Shown here in pieces: positions 45,263 to 53,323 of a stretch of DNA of 64,000 nucleotides (the first letter of the stretch is position 1; each line of letters starts with the position of its first letter). Source of the DNA: Synergistaceae bacterium (GTDB lineage: Bacteria > Synergistota > Synergistia > Synergistales > Aminobacteriaceae); NCBI GenBank assembly GCA_017439345.1, contig JAFSJJ010000016.1, forward strand, positions 1 to 64,000. The letters run 5' to 3'. The position numbers and the translations under genes are program-made. The notes under the pieces were generated by a model. It was not told the DNA's origin and searched no databases. It was given only the letters and a program-made list of their open reading frames with translations.

Positions 45263-46258
45263 TTATGCGTCCTTGAGTTCGTTAATTAGTCCTTCCATGA
45301 GTGCAATAATTTTCGAGTCGTTGATGCCTTCTGCCTGTCTGAACAGCAAATATAATTTATCCTTCTGAGAGCGCGTTAAATTAGCTTCGAGTTCAATAAT
45401 TTCTGATTTAAGCTCTCTTAATCTCTGTAAATTTTCATCGTGATTATGTCTGTTATTCTCTGACTCTGACTCGTAATATTCTTTTGCCTTGAGTGCTGCA
45501 CCTTTGGCAATTAAGTCTGCGTTGATCTCCGGTGAAACGTTTAGTGCCTCGGTGAACAATCTGCGAATTAAAGGGACGCTGCTCATTCCTCCTGATAATA
45601 TGAACTTGTCAGGCTTGTAAATTCTCATGAACTTTCTTGCGTGATGAGTGATACTCTTGACCGGAAAATATATTAATCTCTCGAAGTCTTCCCGTAAAAT
45701 ATCAATGCCCCTCCATGTAAGTGAATCGCTGACTCCTAACGTGAACTTTATCTGTTCTGCGCGCTGTCTTAATAACTTTTCGTCAATGAGATTCAGGATA
45801 AATCTTTCACTCAGCCACGAAGCAAAATATTTGTCGCACTCATTGCCGCCGAAGTCTGAAATTACTTCGCTGTCGATTAACTCATCACTGCCGATAACAG
45901 CAAGATTGACTCTCGAAGCTCCGAAATCGCAAATCAACGCGCATGTTTCTGACTCTAAATCAATTGCCCAGTTCATGGCCTCATATTCGCTGATTAAGTC
46001 TATATTCTCGAAGCCTGAACGTTTCGCAGTGTTTAATATATCTTCATGCTGTCTTTTATTATAGTCGTCAGGAAGGGCAATAACGCACGAAGTTATAATG
46101 TCGTCAAGTTTTATTTCAGATTCCTCACGCAATACATTAACGTCAAAGCCCTCAAGCCTCGCAATAATCCTTGTCCCGTTTGAGTCAGAGTACGCTGCCT
46201 TTGAAGTCTTTGATCCTGCGTCAATTCCTATTGAGATAAATACATTTGAGTCTGCCAT
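45263..46258 (-). CDS. Truncated Hsp70-like protein (nucleotide-binding domain only)
   Basis: 331 residues. ISIGIDAGSKTSKAAYS, ALICDFGASRVNLAVIG, DFGGNECDKYFASWL and FILSGGMSSVPLIRRLF are the phosphate and adenosine-binding motifs of the Hsp70/actin fold. After about residue 265 there is only a charged coiled-coil (about 280-331) instead of a substrate-binding domain. It overlaps the end of mtaB by 38 bases. It is probably an ATPase regulator or degenerate chaperone; its partner is unknown. Confidence 0.75.
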   Translation of the reverse strand: MADSNVFISIGIDAGSKTSKAAYSDSNGTRIIARLEGFDVNVLREESEIKLDDIITSCVIALPDDYNKRQHEDILNTAKRSGFENIDLISEYEAMNWAIDLESETCALICDFGASRVNLAVIGSDELIDSEVISDFGGNECDKYFASWLSERFILNLIDEKLLRQRAEQIKFTLGVSDSLTWRGIDILREDFERLIYFPVKSITHHARKFMRIYKPDKFILSGGMSSVPLIRRLFTEALNVSPEINADLIAKGAALKAKEYYESESENNRHNHDENLQRLRELKSEIIELEANLTRSQKDKLYLLFRQAEGINDSKIIALMEGLINELKDA

Positions 46259-47555
46259 TTAATTCACTTACTGCCTTTGCAATAATTATTTGGTTCGGTG
46301 AAAACTTTTTATCAAGTATATCAGCTTCGACAAAATGTTTCGTATGACCTTTAGAGCCGCTTTCTTCGATTAAGATTTCGACATCATGATTAATGAATCT
46401 CTTCACGTAATCTTGATATAATTCACGGCCAAGAGTTATAGCCATTGAGACCCGCAAAATTTTTTCCTGATGAGAGATTTTGCCCCTCATTTTCTCTGCT
46501 AGAGTCCCTTTACGTTCTGAAAACGGAAACACATGAACACGGCCGAGTTTTGACTCTCTCATGACATTTAGTGTATTGTTGAAGGCAGAGTCGCTCTCAG
46601 TTGGGAAGCCTGTTAATATATCGCTTGAAATGTGCAGGTCATCACCCAGAAATTTGCGGGCATCATCACAGACTCTAATAAACTCTTCAGCAGTGTAGCC
46701 GCGTCTCATTAATGCAAGAATATTATTATCTCCGCTTTGTAAAGGCAAGTGCAGATGATGACAGAATGACTCGCATTCACTCAAAGCAGCTAGTAATCTC
46801 TCATCAAGTGAGAAGGGTTCAAGAGAGCCGAGTCTAAGACGCTTCAAGCCCTGAATTTTCGAGACCGAGTTAATTAATTTCGCAAGTGATGAGTCTATAT
46901 CTCTCCCGTAGAGTCCTAAGTGAATGCCTGTAAAAATTATTTCCTGAGTCTCGTTGTCTATGAGCCTGTGAATCTCGTCAAGAATATTTTTCTCAGGTCT
47001 GCTGACTGGATGACCCCTTAAGAAAGGAATTATGCAATATGAACAAAAGTGATCACAGCCGTCCTGAATCTTAATGAAAGCTCTTGAATGCATTACCGGT
47101 GAAGAGATTTCGAGCTCCTCCCATGATAAGGCACTCGAGAATATATTTTGAGTCCTCAAGTCCTGAAAGCGTGTATCATGATTCGTAATTGCAGACTCGA
47201 TTATTTCAGGCAGGATATTTTTACCTCGTGAACCTGCAAGAATATTTATGCCCAGTTCCATAGCTGACTCTGAGTCTAAAGCCTGCGACCAGCACCCGCA
47301 CACAGCAAGAATTTTTTCACGTCCCAAAATTTTTCGCGCACGTCTGACAATCTGCCTGCATTTCCTGTCAGCTTCCTGAGTCACTGAGCAAGTAACTATA
47401 ACAGCAGCATTAATATTTTCGCCAAGTTCTTCCGTGATCAGCGCGCCTCTTGACTTGAGAGAACCTGCAATGTATTCGCCCTCGCAGAGACTCGACCGGC
47501 AGCCCAAGACGTGAATATATACTAACCCCAAGCCTTGATTGCCCTGCATCCCCAC
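46221..47555 (-). CDS. mtaB: tRNA (t6A37) methylthiotransferase, MtaB/radical SAM family
   Basis: 444 residues. The N-terminal UPF0004 domain has CRSSLCEGE and CSVTQEADRKCR plus CGCWSQAL, three cysteines for an iron-sulphur cluster. The radical SAM motif is GCDHFCSYC. A TRAM-like end follows. MtaB adds a methylthio group to t6A37 of tRNA-Lys. The start used is a GTG at 47555, overlapping prmA by 34 bases; an ATG two codons later is also possible. It is downstream of prmA and overlaps the Hsp70 gene. Confidence 0.88.
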   Translation of the reverse strand: MGMQGNQGLGLVYIHVLGCRSSLCEGEYIAGSLKSRGALITEELGENINAAVIVTCSVTQEADRKCRQIVRRARKILGREKILAVCGCWSQALDSESAMELGINILAGSRGKNILPEIIESAITNHDTRFQDLRTQNIFSSALSWEELEISSPVMHSRAFIKIQDGCDHFCSYCIIPFLRGHPVSRPEKNILDEIHRLIDNETQEIIFTGIHLGLYGRDIDSSLAKLINSVSKIQGLKRLRLGSLEPFSLDERLLAALSECESFCHHLHLPLQSGDNNILALMRRGYTAEEFIRVCDDARKFLGDDLHISSDILTGFPTESDSAFNNTLNVMRESKLGRVHVFPFSERKGTLAEKMRGKISHQEKILRVSMAITLGRELYQDYVKRFINHDVEILIEESGSKGHTKHFVEADILDKKFSPNQIIIAKAVSELNGRLKCIYLNRN

Positions 47556-48472
47556 CAGTCTCCGAATTTGAGTTCTTTGTCTATCGTCATTCCTGAAGAG
47601 TTCAAGACTGAAGTAAATGTGTAGCTCTCTACGTTCGTCATTCCTGAGAATATCGCGCAGCCTTTAGGTTTAAGAACGTTCTTAACGTCCGGAAGCATTG
47701 CCAAATTAGGATTCAATAATATATTTGCAGTGAGAATATTAACTTGACCCTTGAAGCCTTTGAGCAGGTCTCCTTCTGTCAACTGGCAGACTTTGGGATT
47801 AATTCCGTTGAGATTCATATTGCGTTTGGCCTCATCTAGTGTCGTAGGGTCAATGTCTCGCGCTATAGCTTTACTTGCTCCCATCTTAAGAGCAGCGATA
47901 AATAAAATTCCTGTGCCTGTGCCAATATCAAGAATGACATCACCGGATTTAACAACGTCTTCAAGAAGTGCAAGAGCTATTCTTGTGCTTTCGTGATAGC
48001 CTGTACCGAATGCGCTCGCAGGGAATATGTAAATAGGCTTTCTGCCCTGTTGAATCTTTTCTTTAGCGTGCCACGGTGCCATGACGACTAAACTTTTGCC
48101 GACGTTCAGGGGCGGGAATGCGTCAAAGTGCTGTGTCTCCCAAGGCTGGCTGCTTGTCTTGTAACAGCGTGATAAATCTATGCCTTCGAATTCATGTCTG
48201 CTTAATAAATTTTTTGCGTTCGAGCATAACTTATCGATATTAATTGCTTCGTCATAGTCTGCCCTCATGAATAATTTTTGAGTCCCATTTGAAGCGTCCC
48301 CTTCAGTGAAGAAATATGATCCCAGAGCCTGAGTCAATTCTGCAATCGTGCTGAGTCTCTCTTCATTAAAATTAATATTGCTTCGTGATACAGGTACGCT
48401 GTATTCGATTGTCCACCAGTAAATATTTTTCTCGTCCTGATGTTTTGTGTAGCTTTCTAATTCGTCGAGCAT
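47522..48472 (-). CDS. prmA: Ribosomal protein L11 methyltransferase
   Basis: 316 residues. The SAM motif DVILDIGTGTGILFIAALKM is followed by ARDIDPTTLDEAKRNMNLNG and TANILLNPN. The N-terminal domain (IYWWTIEYSVPVSRSNINF) matches PrmA. It trimethylates ribosomal protein L11. It precedes mtaB with a 34-base overlap, which suggests coupled translation. Confidence 0.88.
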   Translation of the reverse strand: MLDELESYTKHQDEKNIYWWTIEYSVPVSRSNINFNEERLSTIAELTQALGSYFFTEGDASNGTQKLFMRADYDEAINIDKLCSNAKNLLSRHEFEGIDLSRCYKTSSQPWETQHFDAFPPLNVGKSLVVMAPWHAKEKIQQGRKPIYIFPASAFGTGYHESTRIALALLEDVVKSGDVILDIGTGTGILFIAALKMGASKAIARDIDPTTLDEAKRNMNLNGINPKVCQLTEGDLLKGFKGQVNILTANILLNPNLAMLPDVKNVLKPKGCAIFSGMTNVESYTFTSVLNSSGMTIDKELKFGDWWGCRAIKAWG

Positions 48473-48611
48473 TTAAATTATTCATGTCCTTTGTAAAAAA
48501 ATTTTATGTGAGTGATTATATATCAGCGCGGCGACTCATTCAAAATTGATGAGTTAATGAATCGTTCGCGTGTTAAAGAATTATTTGCTGTCTTGATTAA
48601 TGCGTTGAATT

Positions 48612-48635
48612 TGTATTAGTAATTGTATTAGTAAT
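48612..48635 (-). repeat. Dispersed intergenic repeat, second copy
   Basis: Reverse complement of the 24 bases at 20409-20432, again two tandem copies of the 12-mer ATTACTAATACA read on the minus strand. It lies in the 256-base gap between prmA and the CapA-like gene. Nothing else was identified in that gap except AT-rich promoter-like sequence near 48660-48700. Confidence 0.8.
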
Positions 48636-48728
48636 TGACTCGTCAGCTTTGAATTCATGAAGTGAGAATATAATTATTAAATGATATTATACTCTCAAAA
48701 AATTTTCACGGAGGATTTATTTTTACTC

Positions 48729-49931
48729 ATGAAGGCAAAATTATTTATCTCTCTGTTAATTCTGTTAATTTCGTCAGCTTTGGCCTCAGGACTTCACGCA
48801 GAGACTCGGGCGCGCTTCTTGTTCATAGGCGACATAATGGCACATCAGCAGCAGTTAGACGCAGCACGTTATAAAGGCAAAAACAAAGCACTACGCAATA
48901 CATATGATTTTTCACCGCAATTCAGAAGGGTCAAGCCGTTGTTAATTAATTCGTTCTTAGTAGGCAATCTTGAGACGGTCTTCGCAGGGACTGTTCAGGG
49001 CAAAAGGAAAATAAATTATTCAGGTTATCCGATGTTCAACACTCCTGACTCGTTGATTAATGCTTTGAGCGATGACTTAGAAGTTGACTTGCTGACTCTC
49101 GCGAATAATCACATATTCGATAAAGGCTCAGAGGGTGCAAGACGTACTGCGGAGGTTCTTGACTCGGCTGACTTGCACTGGACGGGACTGGGACTCGATG
49201 ACGTGCCTTCAAATGACGCGTATATTCTCGATAACAACGGGATAACAGCAGCATTTGTTAATTACACTTACGGGAGCAACTTGTGGCCAAAAGATAATAA
49301 AGACGTTCACCTGAACACTATTAGCGATAAAAATATTATTGCAGGTCTCGAACGCGCAAAGAGCTTCAAACCTGATGTAATAATAGCGTGCTTTCACTGG
49401 GGCAACGAGTATCACTACAAGCCTAATTCACACCAGATTAGAGCAGCGGACACAGCATTTGATAACGGAGCAAGTTTATTAGTCGGGACTCATCCTCATG
49501 TATTGCAGCCTGTTGAAGTCAGAGTCTCAAGCAATGACGTTAAGGCCGTAGCGTGGTCGTTAGGTAATTTCGTATCGTTTCAGAGGACTTTACCCAGAGA
49601 ACGAAGCTATATATTATCAGCAGAATTTGTGAAAGATGACTCGGGAGCAACGAGACTCGCGAAGTTAGGGGCAGCTCCTTTGTATGTCGTAGCACCTGGT
49701 CAAAAGCGCACCGAAGTTACTTATTCAGGGACGGACGAGAACACGATTAATAAGCTCGATTTCAAAGGGTTGTCAAAGTCAATGCTTGCTAAGATAAGAA
49801 GGACAGGGCGGGCAGTTCTTGATTTTCTCGGAGCAGGCGATGACGTTGACGAATATGGCTTTTATACGCTCTGGACTGAAGACGAACCTGACAAATTACC
49901 AGTGAGCAGGAGAAAGAGTCCGAAGGATTAA
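48729..49931 (+). CDS. CapA family metallophosphatase-like protein
   Basis: The ATG preceded by GGAGG gives a signal peptide (MKAKLFISLLILLISSALAS). The longer reading from 48681 was rejected for lack of a ribosome site. About 400 residues. FIGDIMAHQQQLDAARYKG, LANNHIFDKGSEGARRTAEV, CFHWGNEYHYKPNSHQIRAA and LVGTHPHVLQPVEV are the metal and active-site motifs of the PGA_cap family. The family includes the poly-gamma-glutamate synthesis protein CapA, but no capB or capC is near. The substrate is uncertain. Confidence 0.87.
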   Translation: MKAKLFISLLILLISSALASGLHAETRARFLFIGDIMAHQQQLDAARYKGKNKALRNTYDFSPQFRRVKPLLINSFLVGNLETVFAGTVQGKRKINYSGYPMFNTPDSLINALSDDLEVDLLTLANNHIFDKGSEGARRTAEVLDSADLHWTGLGLDDVPSNDAYILDNNGITAAFVNYTYGSNLWPKDNKDVHLNTISDKNIIAGLERAKSFKPDVIIACFHWGNEYHYKPNSHQIRAADTAFDNGASLLVGTHPHVLQPVEVRVSSNDVKAVAWSLGNFVSFQRTLPRERSYILSAEFVKDDSGATRLAKLGAAPLYVVAPGQKRTEVTYSGTDENTINKLDFKGLSKSMLAKIRRTGRAVLDFLGAGDDVDEYGFYTLWTEDEPDKLPVSRRKSPKD

Positions 49932-49964
49932 GCTATAATAACGCAAAAAATCTCTTACTCATTT

Positions 49965-49989
49965 ACCCTCGCTACGTAGTAGTGAGGGT
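49965..49989. repeat. Inverted repeat in the capA-mazG gap
   Basis: ACCCTCGCTAC (49965-49975) pairs with GTAGTGAGGGT (49979-49989), eleven pairs with one G-T, loop GTA. It overlaps the G-rich run and lacks a T tract, so it is not an ordinary terminator. Confidence 0.7.
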
Positions 49990-50002
49990 GGGTGGGCGGG
50001 GG
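49986..50002 (+). other. G-quadruplex-forming motif upstream of mazG
   Basis: Four G tracts, GGGTGGGTGGGCGGGGG, are separated by single-base loops, the layout that favours very stable quadruplexes. It is 48 bases before the mazG start, so it would lie in the leader or the promoter region. Confidence 0.75.
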
Positions 50003-50049
50003 TAAATGACAGATGCACTTTACATCTTGTAACGCACGTAGTTAATATC

Positions 50050-50874
50050 ATGAAAGAAGGAATTATTATAGAGAACTCGCACTACTTTGACGAAATAGTT
50101 AATATCATAGAGAGATTACGCGCTCCGGGGGGCTGTCCTTGGGATCGCAAGCAGACTCTCGAGACAATAAGGACTCCGATAACTGAAGAGGCATACGAAC
50201 TCGCAGACGCAATAACGAAACACGATATGCAGGCAATTCGTGAAGAAGCAGGAGATTTGTTATTACAGGTTGTATTTGTAGCTTCACTAGCAAAAGAGTC
50301 AGACTCAGGAGCATTTGACATGAAGGACGTTGTCAGAACTATTTGCGATAAGTTGATTCGCAGACATCCTCATGTGTTCGGTGAAATCAAGGCTAAGGAC
50401 AGCGATGAAGTCTTGCGTAACTGGGAGAAGATAAAGACTCAAGAGAGACTCGAGAAGCACGAGGACACTTCAATTCTTGCGGGAGTTCCTGACAATTTAC
50501 CGCCGTTATTGAAAGCTAACAGGATTCAAGGTAAGGCAGCACACGTTGGCTTTGACTGGCCTGCGGGGAGTCCTGAGCCTTTATTCGCGAAACTTGACGA
50601 GGAAATTAATGAACTCAAGGAAGCTGCAAATAATCCCGATGATTTATCGCACATTGAGGACGAGTTAGGCGACGTGTTATTTATGACGGTGAATATAGCG
50701 CGAAGACTCAAAGTTGACCCTGACGCAGCGTTGAATAAAGTCTGTGAGAAGTTCAGGAAGAGATTCGCCCTCATGGAGGAATTTGCACAGTCAGAAGGAA
50801 AGACTCTCAGCGATTATACACTCAGTGAGCTTGACTCGTTCTGGGATAAAGCAAAAGAAATATTAAAGAAATAA
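50050..50874 (+). CDS. mazG: Nucleoside triphosphate pyrophosphohydrolase
   Basis: 274 residues with two MazG domains. LRAPGGCPWDRKQTLETIR and TEEAYELADAI (first EExxE site) are followed by EEAGDLLLQVVFVASL, and in the second domain LDEEINELKEAANN and EDELGDVLFMTVNIARRL. It hydrolyses canonical and damaged NTPs to monophosphates. It has no neighbours in the same operon, and a G-rich motif lies just upstream. Confidence 0.93.
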   Translation: MKEGIIIENSHYFDEIVNIIERLRAPGGCPWDRKQTLETIRTPITEEAYELADAITKHDMQAIREEAGDLLLQVVFVASLAKESDSGAFDMKDVVRTICDKLIRRHPHVFGEIKAKDSDEVLRNWEKIKTQERLEKHEDTSILAGVPDNLPPLLKANRIQGKAAHVGFDWPAGSPEPLFAKLDEEINELKEAANNPDDLSHIEDELGDVLFMTVNIARRLKVDPDAALNKVCEKFRKRFALMEEFAQSEGKTLSDYTLSELDSFWDKAKEILKK

Positions 50875-50938
50875 AGTATAATACTAAGCTAAATTCGCAC
50901 ATAAAATAAAATATATAAAACAGGAGGAAAATTTTTAC

Positions 50939-52336
50939 ATGGCAGGAGAAAAGAAAGTCAGAATCACCGAGACTGCTTTACGAGATGCCCACCAGTCATT
51001 AATAGCAACGAGAATGCGAACTGATGACATGCTCCCGGTACTCGAATACATGGACAATGCAGGCTACTGGGCTTTAGAGATGTGGGGCGGCGCAACGTTT
51101 GACTCTGCAATGCGTTTTCTTGATGAAGACCCTTGGGAGAGATTGAGATTAATTCGCGCAAGAATCAAGAATGCTAAGCTCCAGATGTTATTACGAGGTC
51201 AAAATTTAGTCGGCTATCGTCATTACGCTGATGATGTAGTTAGAGAATTCGTGAAGAAAGCTGTAGGCAACGGAATAGATATAGTACGCTGCTTTGATGC
51301 TCTTAATGACTTGAGAAACGTTGAAGTCGCTGCTGATCAGGTCAAGAAGGAAGGCGCACACTTACAGCTTTGCATGAGTTATACTCTTTCGCCGGTTCAT
51401 ACCCTTGATACGTTTGCAAATATGGCTAAACAAATGCAGGACATGGGAGCAGACTCAATCGCTATTAAGGACATGGCAGGCTTAATTGGGCCGATGGACT
51501 GCGCTAAACTCGTTAAGGCAATCAAAGAGAAGGTTGACATTCCCGTAGAACTTCACAGCCACTACACGACAGGACTTGCGAGCATGGCATATCTTGCAGG
51601 TATCGAGGCAGGAGCAGAAATAGTTGATACAGCAATATCACCCTTTGCACTTGGAACGAGCCAGCCCCCGACTGAATCACTTGTTGCAGCCCTTGCAGGT
51701 TCTGAATACGATACAGGGATTAAGATGGATGACTTGCTGCCGATTTGTATGCACTTTAAGAAGTTACGCGAGAAATATAAGGCTTTACTTCCTGAGATTG
51801 CAGGCGTTGATATTAATATTCTGCGCTATCAGATTCCCGGTGGTATGTATTCTAATATGGTCAACCAGTTACGTGAAATGAATGCACTTGACAAGCTCGA
51901 AGACGTTCTTAATGAAGTCCCTGTTGTCCGCAAGGCAATGGGTTATCCTCCGTTAGTTACGCCGTCGAGTCAAATGGTAGGAACTCAAGCAACGGTGAAC
52001 GTGTTAAGAGGACGCTGGAAGAGTTTCCCGAAAGAGATTCGCCAGTACTTCTTAGGCTATTACGGTCAGCCCCCTGCACCTGTAGACCCTGAAGTTCAGA
52101 AAATGGCAATAGGTAACGAAGAGCCTATCACATGCAGACCCGGTGAGAAGATCGCCCCCGAAATGGAGCAGGCACGCAAAGACTGTCAGCCGTGGAGTCT
52201 TCAGCCCGAAGACGCTTTAACGTGGATAATGTTCCCTCAGGTTGCTAAGGACTTCCTGCCAAAGAAATACGCTAAGGCAAATAAACGTGACGTAGGACTC
52301 CAGTCTCAGGCAGCTCCGGAGGCTTACCCGGCATAA
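50939..52336 (+). CDS. Biotin-dependent carboxyltransferase subunit (OadA/PycB-like), lacking a biotinyl domain
   Basis: 465 residues. ITETALRDAHQSLIATRMRT and YWALEMWGGATFDSAMRFL are the carboxyltransferase start. IVRCFDALNDLRN and LHSHYTTGLASMAYLAGIEA (metal-binding His) follow, then FALGTSQPPTES. No biotin lysine motif (MKM) is seen, so the carrier domain must be on another protein. It may be oxaloacetate decarboxylase alpha, pyruvate carboxylase B, or a related subunit. It is probably separate from mazG; a strong AGGAGG site precedes it. Confidence 0.88.
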   Translation: MAGEKKVRITETALRDAHQSLIATRMRTDDMLPVLEYMDNAGYWALEMWGGATFDSAMRFLDEDPWERLRLIRARIKNAKLQMLLRGQNLVGYRHYADDVVREFVKKAVGNGIDIVRCFDALNDLRNVEVAADQVKKEGAHLQLCMSYTLSPVHTLDTFANMAKQMQDMGADSIAIKDMAGLIGPMDCAKLVKAIKEKVDIPVELHSHYTTGLASMAYLAGIEAGAEIVDTAISPFALGTSQPPTESLVAALAGSEYDTGIKMDDLLPICMHFKKLREKYKALLPEIAGVDINILRYQIPGGMYSNMVNQLREMNALDKLEDVLNEVPVVRKAMGYPPLVTPSSQMVGTQATVNVLRGRWKSFPKEIRQYFLGYYGQPPAPVDPEVQKMAIGNEEPITCRPGEKIAPEMEQARKDCQPWSLQPEDALTWIMFPQVAKDFLPKKYAKANKRDVGLQSQAAPEAYPA

Positions 52337-52354
52337 GAAATAAATAATACAGCT

Positions 52355-53323
52355 ATGGAAATTCCTTTATCAGGCGACGGGTTCGTTCAGGCAAGATTAC
52401 TAGGTCAGAACGATGAAAATTTCAAGGCAATTGAAGCCCGTTACCCTGTTACACTTTCGATTAATAACGGGATCGTTAAAGTCAGCGGTCCCGATTCTGA
52501 ACCTGTAAGGCTCGCAGCGCATTTAATCCGCGAATTAATTTCAGTTGCAGAGAAGGGCCACGAGATTCGAGAAGCAGATGTCAGGGCAGCAATGGACTCA
52601 TTAGCAGAGGGCAGAGAGTTAAGACTCAATGAGCTTTACTCCGAGATAGTATGCACTACGGCAAGGGGAAAGCCTATCAGGGCAAAGACTCCGGGGCAAC
52701 GCGCGTATATCAAGGCAATTCGTGATAACTTCATATTATTTGCAACAGGTCCTGCGGGAACGGGAAAAACTTATCTTGCAGTGTGTGAAGCTGTCTCGAT
52801 GTTGAAAGCCGGTAAAGTGAATCGAGTCGTCTTAGTTCGTCCTGCTGTTGAAGCCGGCGAGAGTCTGGGCTATCTTCCCGGAGATTTGCGCGAGAAAGTT
52901 GAGCCTTATGTGAGACCGTTATACGATGCGTTTTATGATTTGCTTTCACCTGAAAAATTTTTGCGCTATGCAGATAAAGGCGTTATTGAGATCGTCCCGT
53001 TAGCTTACATGAGGGGGCGGACTCTGAACGAGAGTTTTATTATTCTTGACGAAGCACAGAATACGACTCCGCGTCAAATGAAGATGTTCTTGACTCGATT
53101 AGGCTTTGGCTCTAAAGCAGTAGTTACGGGTGATATTACTCAGATAGATTTGCCCGGCAATTCTGTATCAGGCTTGAGGAGTGTCCGTGATATTCTTGCA
53201 GGCATTAAGGGAATAGGCTTTATTGACTTGACTGACGCGGACGTTGTCAGACATGAAATAGTGCAAAAGATAGTTCAGGCATATTCACGATACGAAAACG
53301 AACAGGGAAATAAATTATCATGA
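52355..53323 (+). CDS. phoH: PhoH family ATPase
   Basis: 322 residues. An N-terminal KH-like domain is followed by the P-loop FATGPAGTGKTYLAVCEAV and Walker B FIILDEAQNTTPRQMKMFL. It probably acts on RNA; the exact role is unproven. It opens the conserved cluster with pgpH, ybeY, CNNM, cdd and era. Its stop codon overlaps the pgpH start (ATGA). Confidence 0.92.
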   Translation: MEIPLSGDGFVQARLLGQNDENFKAIEARYPVTLSINNGIVKVSGPDSEPVRLAAHLIRELISVAEKGHEIREADVRAAMDSLAEGRELRLNELYSEIVCTTARGKPIRAKTPGQRAYIKAIRDNFILFATGPAGTGKTYLAVCEAVSMLKAGKVNRVVLVRPAVEAGESLGYLPGDLREKVEPYVRPLYDAFYDLLSPEKFLRYADKGVIEIVPLAYMRGRTLNESFIILDEAQNTTPRQMKMFLTRLGFGSKAVVTGDITQIDLPGNSVSGLRSVRDILAGIKGIGFIDLTDADVVRHEIVQKIVQAYSRYENEQGNKLS

